The translations under genes were made by a program, and so were the position numbers. From positions 5,630,001-5,694,000 of the forward strand of contig NZ_CP041402.1 of assembly GCF_007018905.1 (NCBI RefSeq): 64,000 nucleotides of DNA. The letters run 5' to 3'. The notes below the pieces were generated by a model. It saw only the letters and a program-made list of their open reading frames with translations. It did not search any database and was not told the DNA's origin. How positions within the stretch are numbered: the first letter of the stretch is position 1; each line of letters opens with the position of its first letter. The stretch comes from Tardiphaga sp. vice304 (GTDB lineage: Bacteria; Pseudomonadota; Alphaproteobacteria; Rhizobiales; Xanthobacteraceae). Shown here piece after piece: positions 7,571 to 17,509 of this stretch.

Positions 7571-8633
7571 GCCGCCTGGTACCATTTATTGCAAAGGCCT
7601 ACTTCGGATCTCCGAGTGGCCTAATTAGGCCAGTACCCGAAACCCCATCCACAACGATCAGAACGACCATTGCCCAGATCGTGAACCGACCGCAGCGTTC
7701 GACGCGGATCATGGTCATTGCCCCAGAGCGCCTATGCTCAAGACGGCGCAGGTCCACGCTGGCCTAGTGCTTCACCGAGCGTTCAAGGGAGGCGGCCGAT
7801 ATTATCATTGGTCTAAAGCTGATGAAAACCCGTTTCATTATTACTCACCCTAGAAAAGCACACTCTCCCGCGACCTGAGGTTGAGATCAAGCACCGGCGC
7901 CGATCCTGGCACCCTTCGGTCGTGGCGGCGCAGCACGCACCTATGCCAACTGGGTTCGGTCGTTGTCCCATGTCCGACAGGGATTCGAACCGTCAGCGAG
8001 ACCGCAGCTTCAAACACCTTAAATGGCTGCCTTTGGAAACCGTACTAAATCGCCGCAGTACTAAGCTTTGGAGAAAAACGCCGTCTCCGGCCACAAATCT
8101 CCGAAATCGGCACTTCTCCCGTACGGCACCACTGCCATGGCAGGTTGATTTGATTGGGCTTTTTGGAGCTTTGGCTAGGAAGTGGCATTGGAAGCCCAGC
8201 AGCAGTGGCGGAGGGAGAGGAACTGGGGTCGAACCTTCTCCGCGTAAATCAGCGTGCCTGGCGGTAGATTAGCGTCCACCAAGGACCATCGCTGTTCGGC
8301 TCGGCGGGTGGCGCACACTTAGTCCGCTTTTCCCCAGGGACGGTTCTTGTCCGGCGGACGATCAAGATAGCCTAAGCATCGGTCTACGGCTGGACGGCGG
8401 ACGTTCCCCTCTTCCAACCTGCCACCGCGCGCCGTACCGCTGAGCAGACTGTGCGGGCCGAGAGCAGGCGCTAAGGCCTCGGTCGGCCGATTGCCCGAAC
8501 CGACCTGGGACCGAGCCCACCCCCAAGCGAGGTCGGAGGACTCGTGGCTGCCAGAACGGCGTCCGAGCGCTTATTCGGAGGATTGGCTATTGTCGAGCGT
8601 TGAACCGCGATCGCTCGCGGGCCAACATCGGCA
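7571..8633. other. Long stretch without a supported gene
   Basis: About 1 kb of stop-rich, mixed-composition DNA. It contains a short piece matching the 3' end of a tRNA-Ser (8206-8220) and another tRNA-T-arm-like string near 7983 that does not fold. No intact gene is visible. It reads as decayed island DNA. Confidence 0.5.
8206..8220 (-). other. Fragment matching the 3' end of tRNA-Ser
   Basis: On the minus strand the 15 bp read CCTCTCCCTCCGCCA, the usual alphaproteobacterial tRNA-Ser acceptor end. A displaced GGTTCGA lies a little upstream on the same strand. The rest of a tRNA is absent. Such 3'-end copies are left by elements that integrate at tRNA genes. Confidence 0.35.
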
Positions 8634-8733
8634 TCAGGCCGCCCCGACAGCACTCAGGAATTTGACAACTTCAAATTTCAGCCGGTTGCTATCGGAAGAC
8701 AGCGACTTCGCCGCTGCTAGCACCTGTGATGAG
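8634..8733 (-). pseudogene. Tail of a methyl-accepting chemotaxis protein
   Basis: The minus strand encodes only the last 32 or so residues of an MCP: SSQVLAAAKSLSSDSNRLKF, then EVVKFLSAVGAA and a TGA at 8634. The same ending ([20 protein letters not shown]) closes the intact MCP at 42960-44723. The gene is cut at about 8733, where IS3-family sequence begins on the other strand. Confidence 0.75.
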
Positions 8734-9185
8734 GCCGACGGTCGTCGATCTCTTCTCCCGCTATGTGCCGGTACTGGATCCGCGCTTCAGCTACCGGGCC
8801 GAGAATGTTGTTCAGACGCTGCAGACAATCTGCGCAGTGGCTGGCTATCCGAAGACCATCCGTGTCGACCAGGGCTCGGAGTTCATCTCCCGTGGCCTCG
8901 ATCTGTGGGCCTACGTCAATGGCGCGTCACGCTGGACTTCAGCCGGCCTGGCAAGCCGACCGACAACGCGTTCATCGAAGCCTTCAACGGGCGCTTCCGC
9001 GCAGAGTGTCTGAACACTCATTGGTTCCTCACCCTTGACGACGCCCGGACAAAATTGGAAGATTGGCGCAGATACTACAACGAAGAGCGCCCCCCCATGG
9101 GGCAATCGGGCAAAAGACCCCGATTTCGTTGCTCAATCGTGACGGCGCAACCAGCCCGCCGGAAAACTTTAATTGCCAGTGGTCC
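8726..9185 (+). pseudogene. IS3-family transposase (orfB) remnant
   Basis: The 5' part of orfB is missing. The first frame reads VDLFSRYVPVLDPRF ... VDQGSEFISRGLDLW. It shifts to a second frame with VTLDFSRPGKPTDNAFIEAF and KLEDWRRYYNEERP, and then to a third (AIGQKTPISLLNRDGATSPP). These are IS3 integrase-core motifs with at least two frameshifts, so the copy is dead. It abuts the MCP tail, which suggests insertion into that gene followed by decay. Confidence 0.85.
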
Positions 9186-9484
9186 AAACTTCGGTCTCAG
9201 AGCACATCCGCCGAGACTGTAATCGCAACTGGATGAAAGTTCAGGGGCAGGTGATCATGTGCAAATCGCTGCAGCTATCGCGGCTGTGACGTTGACCGGG
9301 CGTCCACTTGTTGCCGGCACCCGCAAGAGCAGAGAATGGTCAAATCGCCGTCGGCGGCGTAGGAAGGCTTTCGGTGGGGCGGCGTTAGGGCGCGCCGTGG
9401 CGTTACTGCCTGCGCCGCCACAGGTTTACTATGCCGGAACCGAAACGCGCGCTAACTCGGTCTTCAGGTCGTAATTTCAAAATT

Positions 9485-10897
9485 TCACTTCAGTTGCGGT
9501 GCGATACTTATCAAATTAGCTCGGTGGCCCAGCAATCGCGCCTCTCGATGCGCGGTCGCCTGATGGAATTGTTCAAACACTAAGCTAAATGCAGATAGCG
9601 CACCTTCCTCAATCGCACCATCGTCGAAGCAATCGAGAGTATCGCGCAGTATCTCGTCTACTTCTTCCTGCATCTTATCGAGTTCTTCTATGCTGTTAGC
9701 TCGCCGCGCCTGACTAATCATATCCACCAGTCTGTCTCGCAACCTCGCATTGTTGGAGGTTTCGTCTTTCCTTAAATACCCGCGGAACCATGCGCCTGCG
9801 GACCCAAGGCCAGATAGCAGCAGGATTCCACCCCACATGTAATCGCTGTACTTTTCTGGAAACGTTCGCTCGGTGCCATCGACGAACGCCGCAGCGCCAC
9901 GATGGGCCGGCAGTGCCGCATCCTTGTCGGTGTCCGGTGTCTCAATCTTGGAAACTTCCGGTAATTCCTTTAAAAGTGTCTGGCGGGCTGCAAACAGTTC
10001 GCGCGTGAACGCACCGACGGTCGCCTCCGACAATGATTTGTGGGCGACGATGAGATGATTGACGCCAACGGTATCTATCTTGTCATCCGGTCTGGCGGGA
10101 GACGCACTAAACGAACTTCCTGGGATTTCTTCGGATTCATAGAGCGGATGTTTCTGTGCGATCGCATCCCCCACGTCGATTGCAATAAATTTTGGTTCGC
10201 CGCGTGTGCGGGCAGTCATGGCGATTGCGTCCGCCGTAATTTTACTGGTAAGGGGCCCAACCGCCACGAAAGCTGCGATCGTTTGGTCGCGAGCCATCTA
10301 TGCTATTTCCGTGGTGGCGAACTGCACAATCTCGACCTTTGAAGGGGAGACACCGGCCTCCTGGAGAATTACATTAAGAAGCGTCACATTTGCTTTGGTT
10401 CTGCCAATGACTCCGACCCGATTTCCCGTCAGGTCTTCAAGGCTTTTGATCTTGACTGCCGTCGACTTCTTAGCGCCCTTCGCGGGTATTGAAGGAGGAG
10501 CCCATATGACGACGACATTCTTCCGCAGAATGGCTACCGACTGTGCATCGTTCGACATCTCAAGATCGCCCCGCGCCACCGCTAGGTCGGCCTTCGACTG
10601 GCTGAATAGAGACAAGCTTTCGATTGCTCCATCTGTCGTGATGGGAAGAAGCCGAATGTGGCCTCGTTCACGAGTAAAGTTCTGCGCCAACGCCTGAATC
10701 AATTTCGCATCATCGCTTCCCGGCGGCCCCACTGCAACGCGCAGTGTCACCGGACGTAACGCAAAAAATAAGATGGTCGCGGCTGCAGCAAAAACCAGTA
10801 CTCCGCTCAACACAATGAACAGCAACAATTTCGACCTCGGCCGCCGTCGGCGCCGCGTCTCGTTTTGGAAGGACGACAATTTCTTCATTCGAATCAT
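9485..10897 (-). pseudogene. TAXI-family TRAP transporter binding protein with amber stop
   Basis: The N-terminal part has a basic leader, a membrane anchor (LLLFIVLSGVLVFAAAATIL) and the TAXI start VTLRVAVGPPGSDDAKL, ending FATTEIA at a TAG (10298-10300). The next codon in the same frame is ATG, and the protein resumes as MARDQTIAAFVAVGPL. It continues through KFIAIDVGDAIAQKHPLYES to a second membrane helix (YMWGGILLLSGLGSAGAWF) and a long C-terminal helix. Together this is a full-length membrane-anchored TAXI protein split by one nonsense codon. The exact start (10897 or 10888) is uncertain. Readthrough or reinitiation at the ATG cannot be excluded. Confidence 0.8.
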
Positions 10898-10957
10898 ATC
10901 TGCTGAACTGGAGTGGATGAGGTATGTCGATGCACGTAGCAGTTTATCCTGTTTCAA

Positions 10958-11472
10958 GGCTTTGAATGAAACATCTTAGTTTACCGGCCGAAGTTCCCTA
11001 ATTTTCAAATAAAATGGCGGCTCAGATGAGCCGCCTTTGTTGCAGCGATTGTTAAATTCTAGGGAAACACGCGAGGTAACTGGGCGCTCGGGGATCATAA
11101 ATCATTAGTCGCAGATTTAAACACAATGCGGATTCGATACCTAAAACCATCCCAGTACTACTGTCGGACCATCCGCCATGCCGGCCCCTCACCGCAACGC
11201 CAGAGTAGTAAGCCGGGGGGCGGAGCGGCGTAGGCCCTCGGGCTGTCAGGGCACTTCCGAGCAGTGCGCCTAGCAACCCGCTAACCACGCGGCCGTTTCT
11301 GGCCCTCAGCGGTAAGGATGCCCCCACATCCCTGCCGGTTGGGCCAAGATGTGGTGGACAACCTGCCTTTAGGTGCAAACTGAACCGGAGCGGTTATGAC
11401 AATCTAAGATGATGAAAACAGATTTCCCCACATCTCACAGGCGCAACACACCTGACAGTCCGGAGACGTTAC
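10958..11472. other. Intergenic with one hairpin
   Basis: Apart from the hairpin at 11016-11035 nothing is well supported. A minus-strand frame at 11052-11378 contains GLLGALLGSALTARGP and a Tyr/Pro-rich patch, vaguely like small exported Bradyrhizobium proteins, but it has no clear start. Confidence 0.4.
11016..11035. terminator. Perfect GC hairpin, likely terminator
   Basis: GGCGGCTC-AGAT-GAGCCGCC is a perfect 8-bp stem with TTTGTT on the right and AAATAAAAT on the left. It could therefore terminate transcription on either strand. Confidence 0.55.
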
Positions 11473-11922
11473 ATGTTCAAGCCACTCAGCTCCATGATGC
11501 TCGCAACATTCATCGCCGTTGCTGGCACCGCCCATGCGGACCCATTGACCGATGAGAACAAACGCGTGGTCGTTCAGTTCTACGAGTTGGCCTTTGCTAA
11601 ACATCAGCCAGCGGAGGCCGCCAAACTGTACCTCGGAACAACCTATACGCAGCACAACCCGCGGGTCCCCGACGGACCAGAGGTATTTTCGCGGTTCTTT
11701 GAAGGGTATTTCAAGCAGAACCCGGATTCATCAAGCGCCGTCAAGCGCGTCGTTGCCGAAAAGGACCTCGTGGTCATTCACTCGCATTCAAAGCGGACGC
11801 CTGACGATCGCGGCCAGGCGATCGTCGATATGTTTCGGGTCGAAGGCGGCAAAATCGTCGAGCATTGGGATGTCATGCAGGCTGTGTCGGAGACATCAAC
11901 AAACCAGAACACCATGTTCTGA
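11473..11922 (+). CDS. Exported NTF2-like / SnoaL-like protein
   Basis: This 149-residue protein has a signal peptide (MFKPLSSMMLATFIAVAGTAHA). An NTF2-like fold of the kind annotated as SnoaL-like or nuclear transport factor 2 family follows: VVVQFYELAFAKHQPAEAA, YTQHNPRVPDGPE, and a C-terminal FRVEGGKIVEHWDVMQ. Such proteins are small ligand-binding or isomerase-like proteins; substrate unknown. It is a single-gene unit between decayed neighbours. Confidence 0.85.
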   Translation: MFKPLSSMMLATFIAVAGTAHADPLTDENKRVVVQFYELAFAKHQPAEAAKLYLGTTYTQHNPRVPDGPEVFSRFFEGYFKQNPDSSSAVKRVVAEKDLVVIHSHSKRTPDDRGQAIVDMFRVEGGKIVEHWDVMQAVSETSTNQNTMF

Positions 11923-12142
11923 ACCCAGCGGATTGGCAACTGCCCCAGCGTGATCGGTGCCACCACTTCGGCATCCTTACCGAACCAACGGAAATCGCGC
12001 CTCTGCATTGCCTACGGGTGGCGCTCTCATACATAGGCTTTTTTTTAGCACAAGGGACCGTTGCATACGCAGTCACAGTTCGAAGCACTTTGTCGTCAGA
12101 GCCCCTAAGCTATGACGACAGCCGTTGTCCGACCTAAGGAAG

Positions 12143-13409
12143 TCATGCGGCACGGACGGTATTCAAAAACTTACTGACCTCCGACCTTAATCTAGTGCTC
12201 TCGGCTGCAAGCGCCTGTGCGGACGAAAGTACCTGTGACGACGCCGAGCCGGTTTCGCTCGACCCACGCTGCACATCGCTTATGTTCGATGCGACTTGTA
12301 TGGTTCCTTATGAAGCTTGCTGTACGTTGCGTGAAATTCGCTGCGTCGCCGCACCCTGCTCTTCGACGGCTGCTGCGATCGCTGAAGCGATCTCGGCGAT
12401 CCTGCCTATCGTCTGGCCGATTTCCTTAATTGCATCAACCGATTCTGCGGTCGCGGTTTGTATGCCGCGCACCTGATCTCCGATTTCCCCGGTGGCTTTC
12501 GCCGTCTGTTCGGCCAGCGATTTTTCTTCCGCCGACGCCACGGCGAAGCCTCGTCCCGCTTCGCCCGCGCGGGCGGCTTCGATCGTTGCATTAAGTGCAA
12601 GCAGATTCGTCTGTCCTGCTATACTACTGATGAGTTCCACGACATCTCCGATCTTGTTCGCCGCTACGGAAAAGTCGTTTACGCGATCATTGGTTCGCAC
12701 GGCTTGTGCGACCGCCTCGCCGGCTATGCGCGAAGATTCTTGGACCTGCCGGCTTATCTCGTTCACCGTAGAACTCATTTCCTCGCTTGCGGACGCAACG
12801 GATTGTACGTTGGTGGACGCTTCTTCCGCCGCCGATGCGACAACCGTCGATAGCTGTTCGGTTCTATGGGACGTCGACGCCAGGGTATTCGCCGAGGCCT
12901 CGAGCTCCGTCGCCGCGGACGAGACGGTTTGTATGATCTCACCAACGGCATCCTCGAACGATTGGGCGAGTTTATGCATATCCGCCTTGCGCAGATCTGC
13001 AGTCTGCTGCTCGATATCTTGCTGTTGCCGTTTCAGACGCTCAACTTCAATGGCATTCTTTCTGAAAACATCCACGGCACGTGCCATGGATCCGATCTCG
13101 TCTTTCTCGTCGAGAGACGGTATTTCCAAGTCAGTCTTACCGTCAGCCAACGTTGTCATCGCATTCGTCATGCCCGATACCGGACGAATGACACTTCGTC
13201 CGACGAAGAATGCAATGATGCCTCCGAGAACTCAGGCAAGTGCCGCGCACATTTTAGCGAGTGAGCCAGCAAATCGAATGGTGTCACCGGTTTCGTGCTG
13301 GGTGGCAACAAGATCTCGCCCGATCGAACTACGGACGTCAGCCGACGACTTGCTGATCTGGTCCATCATCGGTCGCATCTCCCCAACGAATAGCGAATCT
13401 ATAGCCACA
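12143..13409 (-). pseudogene. Methyl-accepting chemotaxis protein, truncated and with two in-frame stops
   Basis: From 13409 the frame enters an MCP ligand region (MMDQISKSSADVRSSIGRDL). It meets a TGA just before the second membrane helix ([18 protein letters not shown]), then runs through HAMP ([20 protein letters not shown]) and the signalling domain ([20 protein letters not shown]). A TAA follows NVQQAS at 12308, yet the same frame continues [14 protein letters not shown] to the normal MCP end ([12 protein letters not shown] at 12143). The first transmembrane segment is missing, replaced by czcA sequence. The gene cannot make a normal receptor. Confidence 0.85.
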
Positions 13410-13523
13410 ATAGGCCTCGATGTTGAGCTGATTGAACGCGAACACCCCGCCGATCATCACGGCGAGCAACAGCCCCACCATCAGAAAGCGGCGGTTGACG
13501 GCAAGGGCAACGAGACGATCCAT
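13410..13523 (-). pseudogene. CzcA/CusA-type RND efflux pump, first 38 codons only
   Basis: The start MDRLVALAVNRRFLMVGLLL and FNQLNIEAY are the N-terminal helix of a heavy-metal RND pump, 36 bp downstream of its adaptor gene. Homology stops at residue 38, exactly where MCP sequence begins. More than 95% of the usual ~1,000-residue pump is gone, so the efflux system is dead unless a pump gene exists elsewhere. Confidence 0.85.
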
Positions 13524-13559
13524 CCAGATCGGACCTTTCAGAAAAGCCGAAGCTGGGAG

Positions 13560-14777
13560 TTAGGACGCCGATGCGGCGCGGTCGATGAACAGCGAGCCCC
13601 TGGTGACGATGCGCTCGCCCGGCCGCAAATTGCCGGAGACCTCGACCAGGTTGCCGTTGACCAGCCCGGTCTTGATGACGCGCAGCTCGATCGTCTTGTC
13701 GTCATCATGCGCGACCCAGACGCGGACCTGGTCGCCCTCGTAGATCAGCGCCTGGCGCGGCACGCCGACGGTCGGCTGGTCGCCCGGCGCGTAGATCGTC
13801 ACGGTGGCGAACATCTCCGGCTTCAACAATCCGGCGGCATTGTCCAGGGTGGCGCGCACCATCAGCCGGCGCGTCGCAGGATCGAGCGCGGTGGCGACGT
13901 AGTTGATCTTGCCGGTCAACACACGGCCGGGCAGCGCCAGCACGTTGAAGGTCAGCTCCTGGCCGAGTTCGACCTCGGAGGCTTCGGTCTCGCGCACGAA
14001 AGCGGTGAGCCACACGGTGGAGAGGTCGCCGATCACGTAGGCCGGATCGGTGGCGCCGGCGCTGACGAACTGGCCAGGGCCGATCTTGCGCGCCACCACG
14101 ACGCCCGCGATCGGCGCATAGATCGTGGTCTCCGGGTTGATCTTGCCCTGGTCCTGAAACGCGGCGATCGCCTCATTGGTAAAGCCGAGAAAGCGCAGCC
14201 GGTTGCGTGCGGCTTCCAGCGCGGTTTCGGCCGAGCGCTGGTCGTTCTGCGCCTGCAGCAGCGTCGCCTGGGTCTTCTGATAGTCCTTCAGCGGGATGGC
14301 ACGGCCTTCGGAGAGGTCCTTGGCGCGCTTGTCCTGGATCGTCGCCAAATCGAGCTGCGACTTGGCCTTGTTGAGGCTGGTGATCGCGGTAATGAAATCG
14401 TTCTGCGCGCCGACATTGTCGGCGGCCTCGATGGTGAACAGCGGCTGGCCGGCACGGACGCTGTCGCCCGGCCTGGCGAGCAGCTTTGTCACCCGCCCGG
14501 CATAGGGCGAAAATACCGGCGTCGACTTGTCCTCGTCGACCGCGATCTTGCCTTCGGTGACGTGCTCGGCGCGGAACGCCCGCGCGCTGACCGGCTCGAC
14601 GGTCAGGCTGGCCCATTCGGCCGGGGCGGTCACATAGCGCGTCGGGATCTTGCGCGACTGGCTAGATACTTCGGAATTAGGCCGCGGAGTTTCGGCGGTC
14701 CGCGACAACGCCACGGCGCCGACGATCGCGACCGCTACGACGGCCGCGCCAAACATCACGCGATTGCGGCTAAGCAT
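13560..14777 (-). CDS. RND efflux periplasmic adaptor (CzcB/CusB family)
   Basis: This protein of about 405 residues starts at MLSRNRVMFGAAVVAVAIVG, an N-terminal membrane anchor; an ATG at 14816 is an alternative. Adaptor features follow in order: beta-barrel entry (FRAEHVTEGKIAVDEDK), lipoyl half (GRVTKLLARPGDSVRAGQPL), helical hairpin (AKSQLDLATIQDKRAKDL), second lipoyl half (TIYAPIAGVVVARKIGPGQF) and a membrane-proximal domain (RIVTRGSLFIDRA). The adaptor links an inner-membrane RND pump to an outer-membrane channel. Its own pump gene just downstream is truncated, so this intact gene is orphaned. Confidence 0.9.
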   Translation of the reverse strand: MLSRNRVMFGAAVVAVAIVGAVALSRTAETPRPNSEVSSQSRKIPTRYVTAPAEWASLTVEPVSARAFRAEHVTEGKIAVDEDKSTPVFSPYAGRVTKLLARPGDSVRAGQPLFTIEAADNVGAQNDFITAITSLNKAKSQLDLATIQDKRAKDLSEGRAIPLKDYQKTQATLLQAQNDQRSAETALEAARNRLRFLGFTNEAIAAFQDQGKINPETTIYAPIAGVVVARKIGPGQFVSAGATDPAYVIGDLSTVWLTAFVRETEASEVELGQELTFNVLALPGRVLTGKINYVATALDPATRRLMVRATLDNAAGLLKPEMFATVTIYAPGDQPTVGVPRQALIYEGDQVRVWVAHDDDKTIELRVIKTGLVNGNLVEVSGNLRPGERIVTRGSLFIDRAASAS

Positions 14778-14829
14778 CGGAAATCGTTCAGTAAATTTTA
14801 TCACTCGACCATCCATATCGGAGGCGCGC

Positions 14830-15395
14830 TCAATCCGCGGTGTTTTGTCTTGTCCCAGCGCTAATAGTGCTCATCTGGCGGCTCAAACAATCAAAAAAAC
14901 TCATGCGCACGTACGAATCTCGTTCAAAAATCTGCAAGCCTGCGAACAGTTTTCAACTGCGCTCCAGCCAGCGCGGCGCATGGGTCCCCAGCGGCACCGT
15001 CTTGCCTTTGAAAAGGTCCTGGCGCGCTTGTTCTGGATCTGCGCCAACGTGATGTCCCGCGCGCTTCAAGACGGCGGAGACGGTGCGGCGGACGCCCGCC
15101 ATGCCGGCAGCGCTTGCCAAACCGTGAGGACACCATGTCGCTGAGGCCAATCGGAACCATCGCCATACCAAAAGCCGAAGGCTACGAGTTCGATCACGCC
15201 GCCTTCAATGTGAAGAGCGGTAGGTTTTCATCGCGCGCACCGCGGGACTATCATAGAACTCTCCTCGTCCCTTCAGGGATGATAAATGGAAAATTCCAGG
15301 TCAGACTGGCCTAATTTGGCGGGGGCACGTCAACTGGCCGGTCCACAATCGTCATCTGCCAAAAAACGCCTGAAACTTTGCGAGGGTGCTGCTGC
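14830..15395. other. Decayed gene fragments
   Basis: Around 14990-15050 (minus strand) is a short piece resembling the adaptor's helical hairpin (PEQARQDLFKGKTVPL compared with QDKRAKDLSEGRAIPL in the intact gene). At 15138-15225 (plus strand) is a frame starting LRPIGTIAIPKAEGYEFDHA that resembles the start of a beta-propeller protein but soon breaks down. Neither is a functional gene. Confidence 0.4.
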
Positions 15396-15534
15396 GTGGC
15401 TGCGGCATGCCGGCGCCTAGGCGGAAAATGCTCGACGGCGGCTTCGAGGCCTGGAAGGCGGCGACGCTGCCGACGGTGTCCGGTCCGACGCGCTCGATTG
15501 CGAGGGCGATCAGTGCGCGCACTCCTGCCTAAGG
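15396..15534 (+). pseudogene. Rhodanese-domain fragment
   Basis: The frame includes LGGKMLDGGFEAWKAATLPT, the typical GGxxAW end of a rhodanese (sulfurtransferase) domain. The active-site Cys loop and the rest of the domain are absent, so only the C-terminal edge remains. Confidence 0.55.
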
Positions 15535-15714
15535 TAGGTCGAGAAACAGCCGTTGCTCCCTCGAGCAGTTGTCAGGCCACTCCCAGAGGGCCGCGCCTGT
15601 ATGGGTGGCTCGTCGCAAGGACCCCCCGTTTGGCGGTTTGTCGGAATCCAGAAGCAGCCAGACCTCGTATCCAAGATCGCGAAGCTGCTCCGCGATGAGA
15701 GGGGCCTTATACAC
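15529..15714 (-). pseudogene. TOPRIM / OLD-family nuclease fragment
   Basis: The 61-residue frame (LIAEQLRDLGYEVWLLLDSD ... WPDNCSREQRLFLDLP) resembles part of the TOPRIM region of OLD-type ATP-dependent nucleases, with the LLLDSD acidic motif. There is no ATPase half. It is a fragment; the family call is moderately secure. Confidence 0.4.
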
Positions 15715-15910
15715 GCTTAGACTTTCTTCGTTTGAAGCAGCAGATGCCGCTCACCGCCACTAATGGCTGCTGTCTAATCGGCTTGCAGTACCGGCCTCAA
15801 TTTCCAAGCATTTAAAATGAGTGTTTCTTTTTTATCACATCTTCGAATCTAAAGATGTGGGAAAATAGCAAAGCGCTTAATTTTTGGGCGTCGATATTTT
15901 GGGGGAAATT

Positions 15911-16645
15911 ATGAGGAAGCTCTTTCTCGCGGCGTCCGCTATCGCGGCGCTCGGCTCAATCGCTCCGGCTGCCGCGGCGGATTTAGCTGCCCGTCCGTAC
16001 ACCAAGGCCCCTGCGATGGCGCCGGTCGCAATCTATAACTGGACCGGCTTCTACATCGGTGGCCACGTCGGCGGAGACTGGAATGGCAACAGCACGTTTG
16101 GCAACAACAATAACGGTCGCTTCATCGGCGGCGTTCAGGGCGGTGCCGACTATCAGTTTGGCCAGAGCTGGGTCGTCGGCATCGAGGCCAACTATAGCTG
16201 GAAGAACGGCGGCAACGGCAATGGGTACGCCTTCGTCGATCCGGCCGGCGCAGGCCTGTTGACGAACAACTCTAGTAACCGCGGCATCGGCTCGGTTACA
16301 GGTCGGCTGGGCTACACCTGGGGTCCGGCCCTGCTTTACGTGAAGGGCGGCTACGGCTTCCGCGACAGCAACAATACAAACGTAACCGTTGCTGGCGCTG
16401 CGGTCCCTTTCACCTATAACCGCAACAAGGACGGCTACACGGTTGGTGGCGGCCTTGAATACCTGTTCACGCAGAACTGGTCGGGAAAAATTGAGTATCA
16501 GTACTTCAATTTCGGCAATTCGCAGTTTACAACTGGACCAACTGCTTTGATTGGCTTGGGCTCGTTCCGTAGCGATGAACACACCGTCAAGGCTGGCCTC
16601 AACTACCGTTTCAACTGGGGTGGCCCGGTAGTCGCGAAATATTGA
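15911..16645 (+). CDS. Omp25/RopB-family outer-membrane beta-barrel protein
   Basis: This 244-residue protein starts at ATG 15911 with a strong GGGGGAAATT ribosome-binding site. It has a signal peptide (MRKLFLAASAIAALGS ending in AAAA) and NWTGFYIGGHVGG, the first strand typical of the alphaproteobacterial Omp25/Omp31 family. Repeated Gly/aromatic strands (VGIEANYSWKNGG, RLGYTWGPALLYVKGGYGF) follow. The barrel closes with HTVKAGLNYRFNW. It is likely an 8-stranded barrel. A monocistronic unit closed by a strong terminator, it looks intact in an otherwise decayed area. Confidence 0.92.
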   Translation: MRKLFLAASAIAALGSIAPAAAADLAARPYTKAPAMAPVAIYNWTGFYIGGHVGGDWNGNSTFGNNNNGRFIGGVQGGADYQFGQSWVVGIEANYSWKNGGNGNGYAFVDPAGAGLLTNNSSNRGIGSVTGRLGYTWGPALLYVKGGYGFRDSNNTNVTVAGAAVPFTYNRNKDGYTVGGGLEYLFTQNWSGKIEYQYFNFGNSQFTTGPTALIGLGSFRSDEHTVKAGLNYRFNWGGPVVAKY

Positions 16646-16673
16646 TATTTTCGACAACCCTTGAAACGACTTG

Positions 16674-16700
16674 AGCCCGGCATCGTGCCGGGCTTTTTCT
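16674..16700 (+). terminator. Rho-independent terminator of the Omp25-like gene
   Basis: AGCCCGGC-ATC-GTGCCGGGCT forms a GC stem immediately followed by TTTTTCTTT, 28 nt after the stop codon. Confidence 0.85.
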
Positions 16701-17283
16701 TTATCTATAGTCGAAAATTTTCGAGGGTCGGTTTCATCCCATCACGTTAAGAAAAGATCCTTTCACCCGCATGATACGGCTGAGTACCGACAAAACCGAG
16801 GCGGGGAATGGATAGTCAAACGCCTCGCTCGTTAAGAGAATGGAATTCGCGGATAAAACGGCATTCGCCCGTCCCCCTGCTGACTGAGGCGCAGCACTGC
16901 TGGTGCCTGATGAATGAACAGTCCACCATTAAAACTGTTGCTTTCCACGCGCGCACAGCAAGAATAATCAACATCAAACGCTGTACGGAAGAGGGGCTAA
17001 GACAGGAAACGTAGCGAAGACGAGAAAAGTAACTTAGATAAGTCTTCGCTACTTGCCGGATTTTTGCGAAATCAGAACCTGTCGATCAGAGCGAAGTTGC
17101 CGACCATTGAAATTGAATCGAATCATCGCTAGCGGCCTCTTTGAGCAGCAATGAGATGAGGCCGCCGGCTGGCGAGGTGTGTTGGGGCGTTTACCCACCA
17201 ACGATAGAACTACGTAATAGCGAACGTTGAGGTTCAACGGGATTGCTAGAATTGGACCTGCAGAATATCCGGATCTCACGAAG
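16701..17283. other. Intergenic, no supported gene
   Basis: About 580 bp with only short, unconvincing frames. It separates the Omp25-like gene from the first repeat cluster. Confidence 0.5.
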
Positions 17284-17475
17284 GTGGGCTTTTAGTTTTA
17301 AAAAACCAACTTTTTGCCCATGGACCACCCTAACCGGTCCGATGCATCTACCCCTCGGAGTTTTGACACCCCCCCCCCCCGCATTACACATGAATGGCTT
17401 TCTGTATTGAACTTTTGTTTCTTCCCGTGTGAACCACCCTAATCGATCCCGATAGCCCTTTCCTCACAGTTTTGG
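17284..17475 (+). repeat. Dispersed R repeat, two units
   Basis: Two units of the R family (GGGCTTT... followed after about 40 bp by ACCACCCTAACCGGTCC) lie head to tail, with cores at 17324-17344 and 17433-17454. A poly-C run of 13 separates them. The second core is diverged (AATCGATCCC). Confidence 0.8.
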
Positions 17476-17509
17476 CCCGGTGATCGACATCGCCGGCGAA
17501 CTTCAGCCT

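Noticed and set aside
7970..8050. tRNA gene suggested by a GGTTCGAATCCCTG-like string on the minus strand
   Set aside because: The T-stem does not pair and no anticodon or acceptor arm can be folded.
9259..9474. Plus-strand 71-codon frame as a secreted protein
   Set aside because: A short hydrophobic start is followed by poly-Arg sequence; no clear signal cleavage, ribosome-binding site or homologue pattern.
11052..11378. Minus-strand 108-codon frame as a gene
   Set aside because: Composition is Arg/Pro/Gly-rich, the start is unclear and no motif is present; only mentioned in the intergenic note.
12492..14864. Long plus-strand open frame of about 790 codons opposite the MCP and RND adaptor
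   Set aside because: It is the complement of two recognisable minus-strand genes and reads as biased, domain-free sequence; the minus-strand frames carry clear MCP and adaptor motifs.
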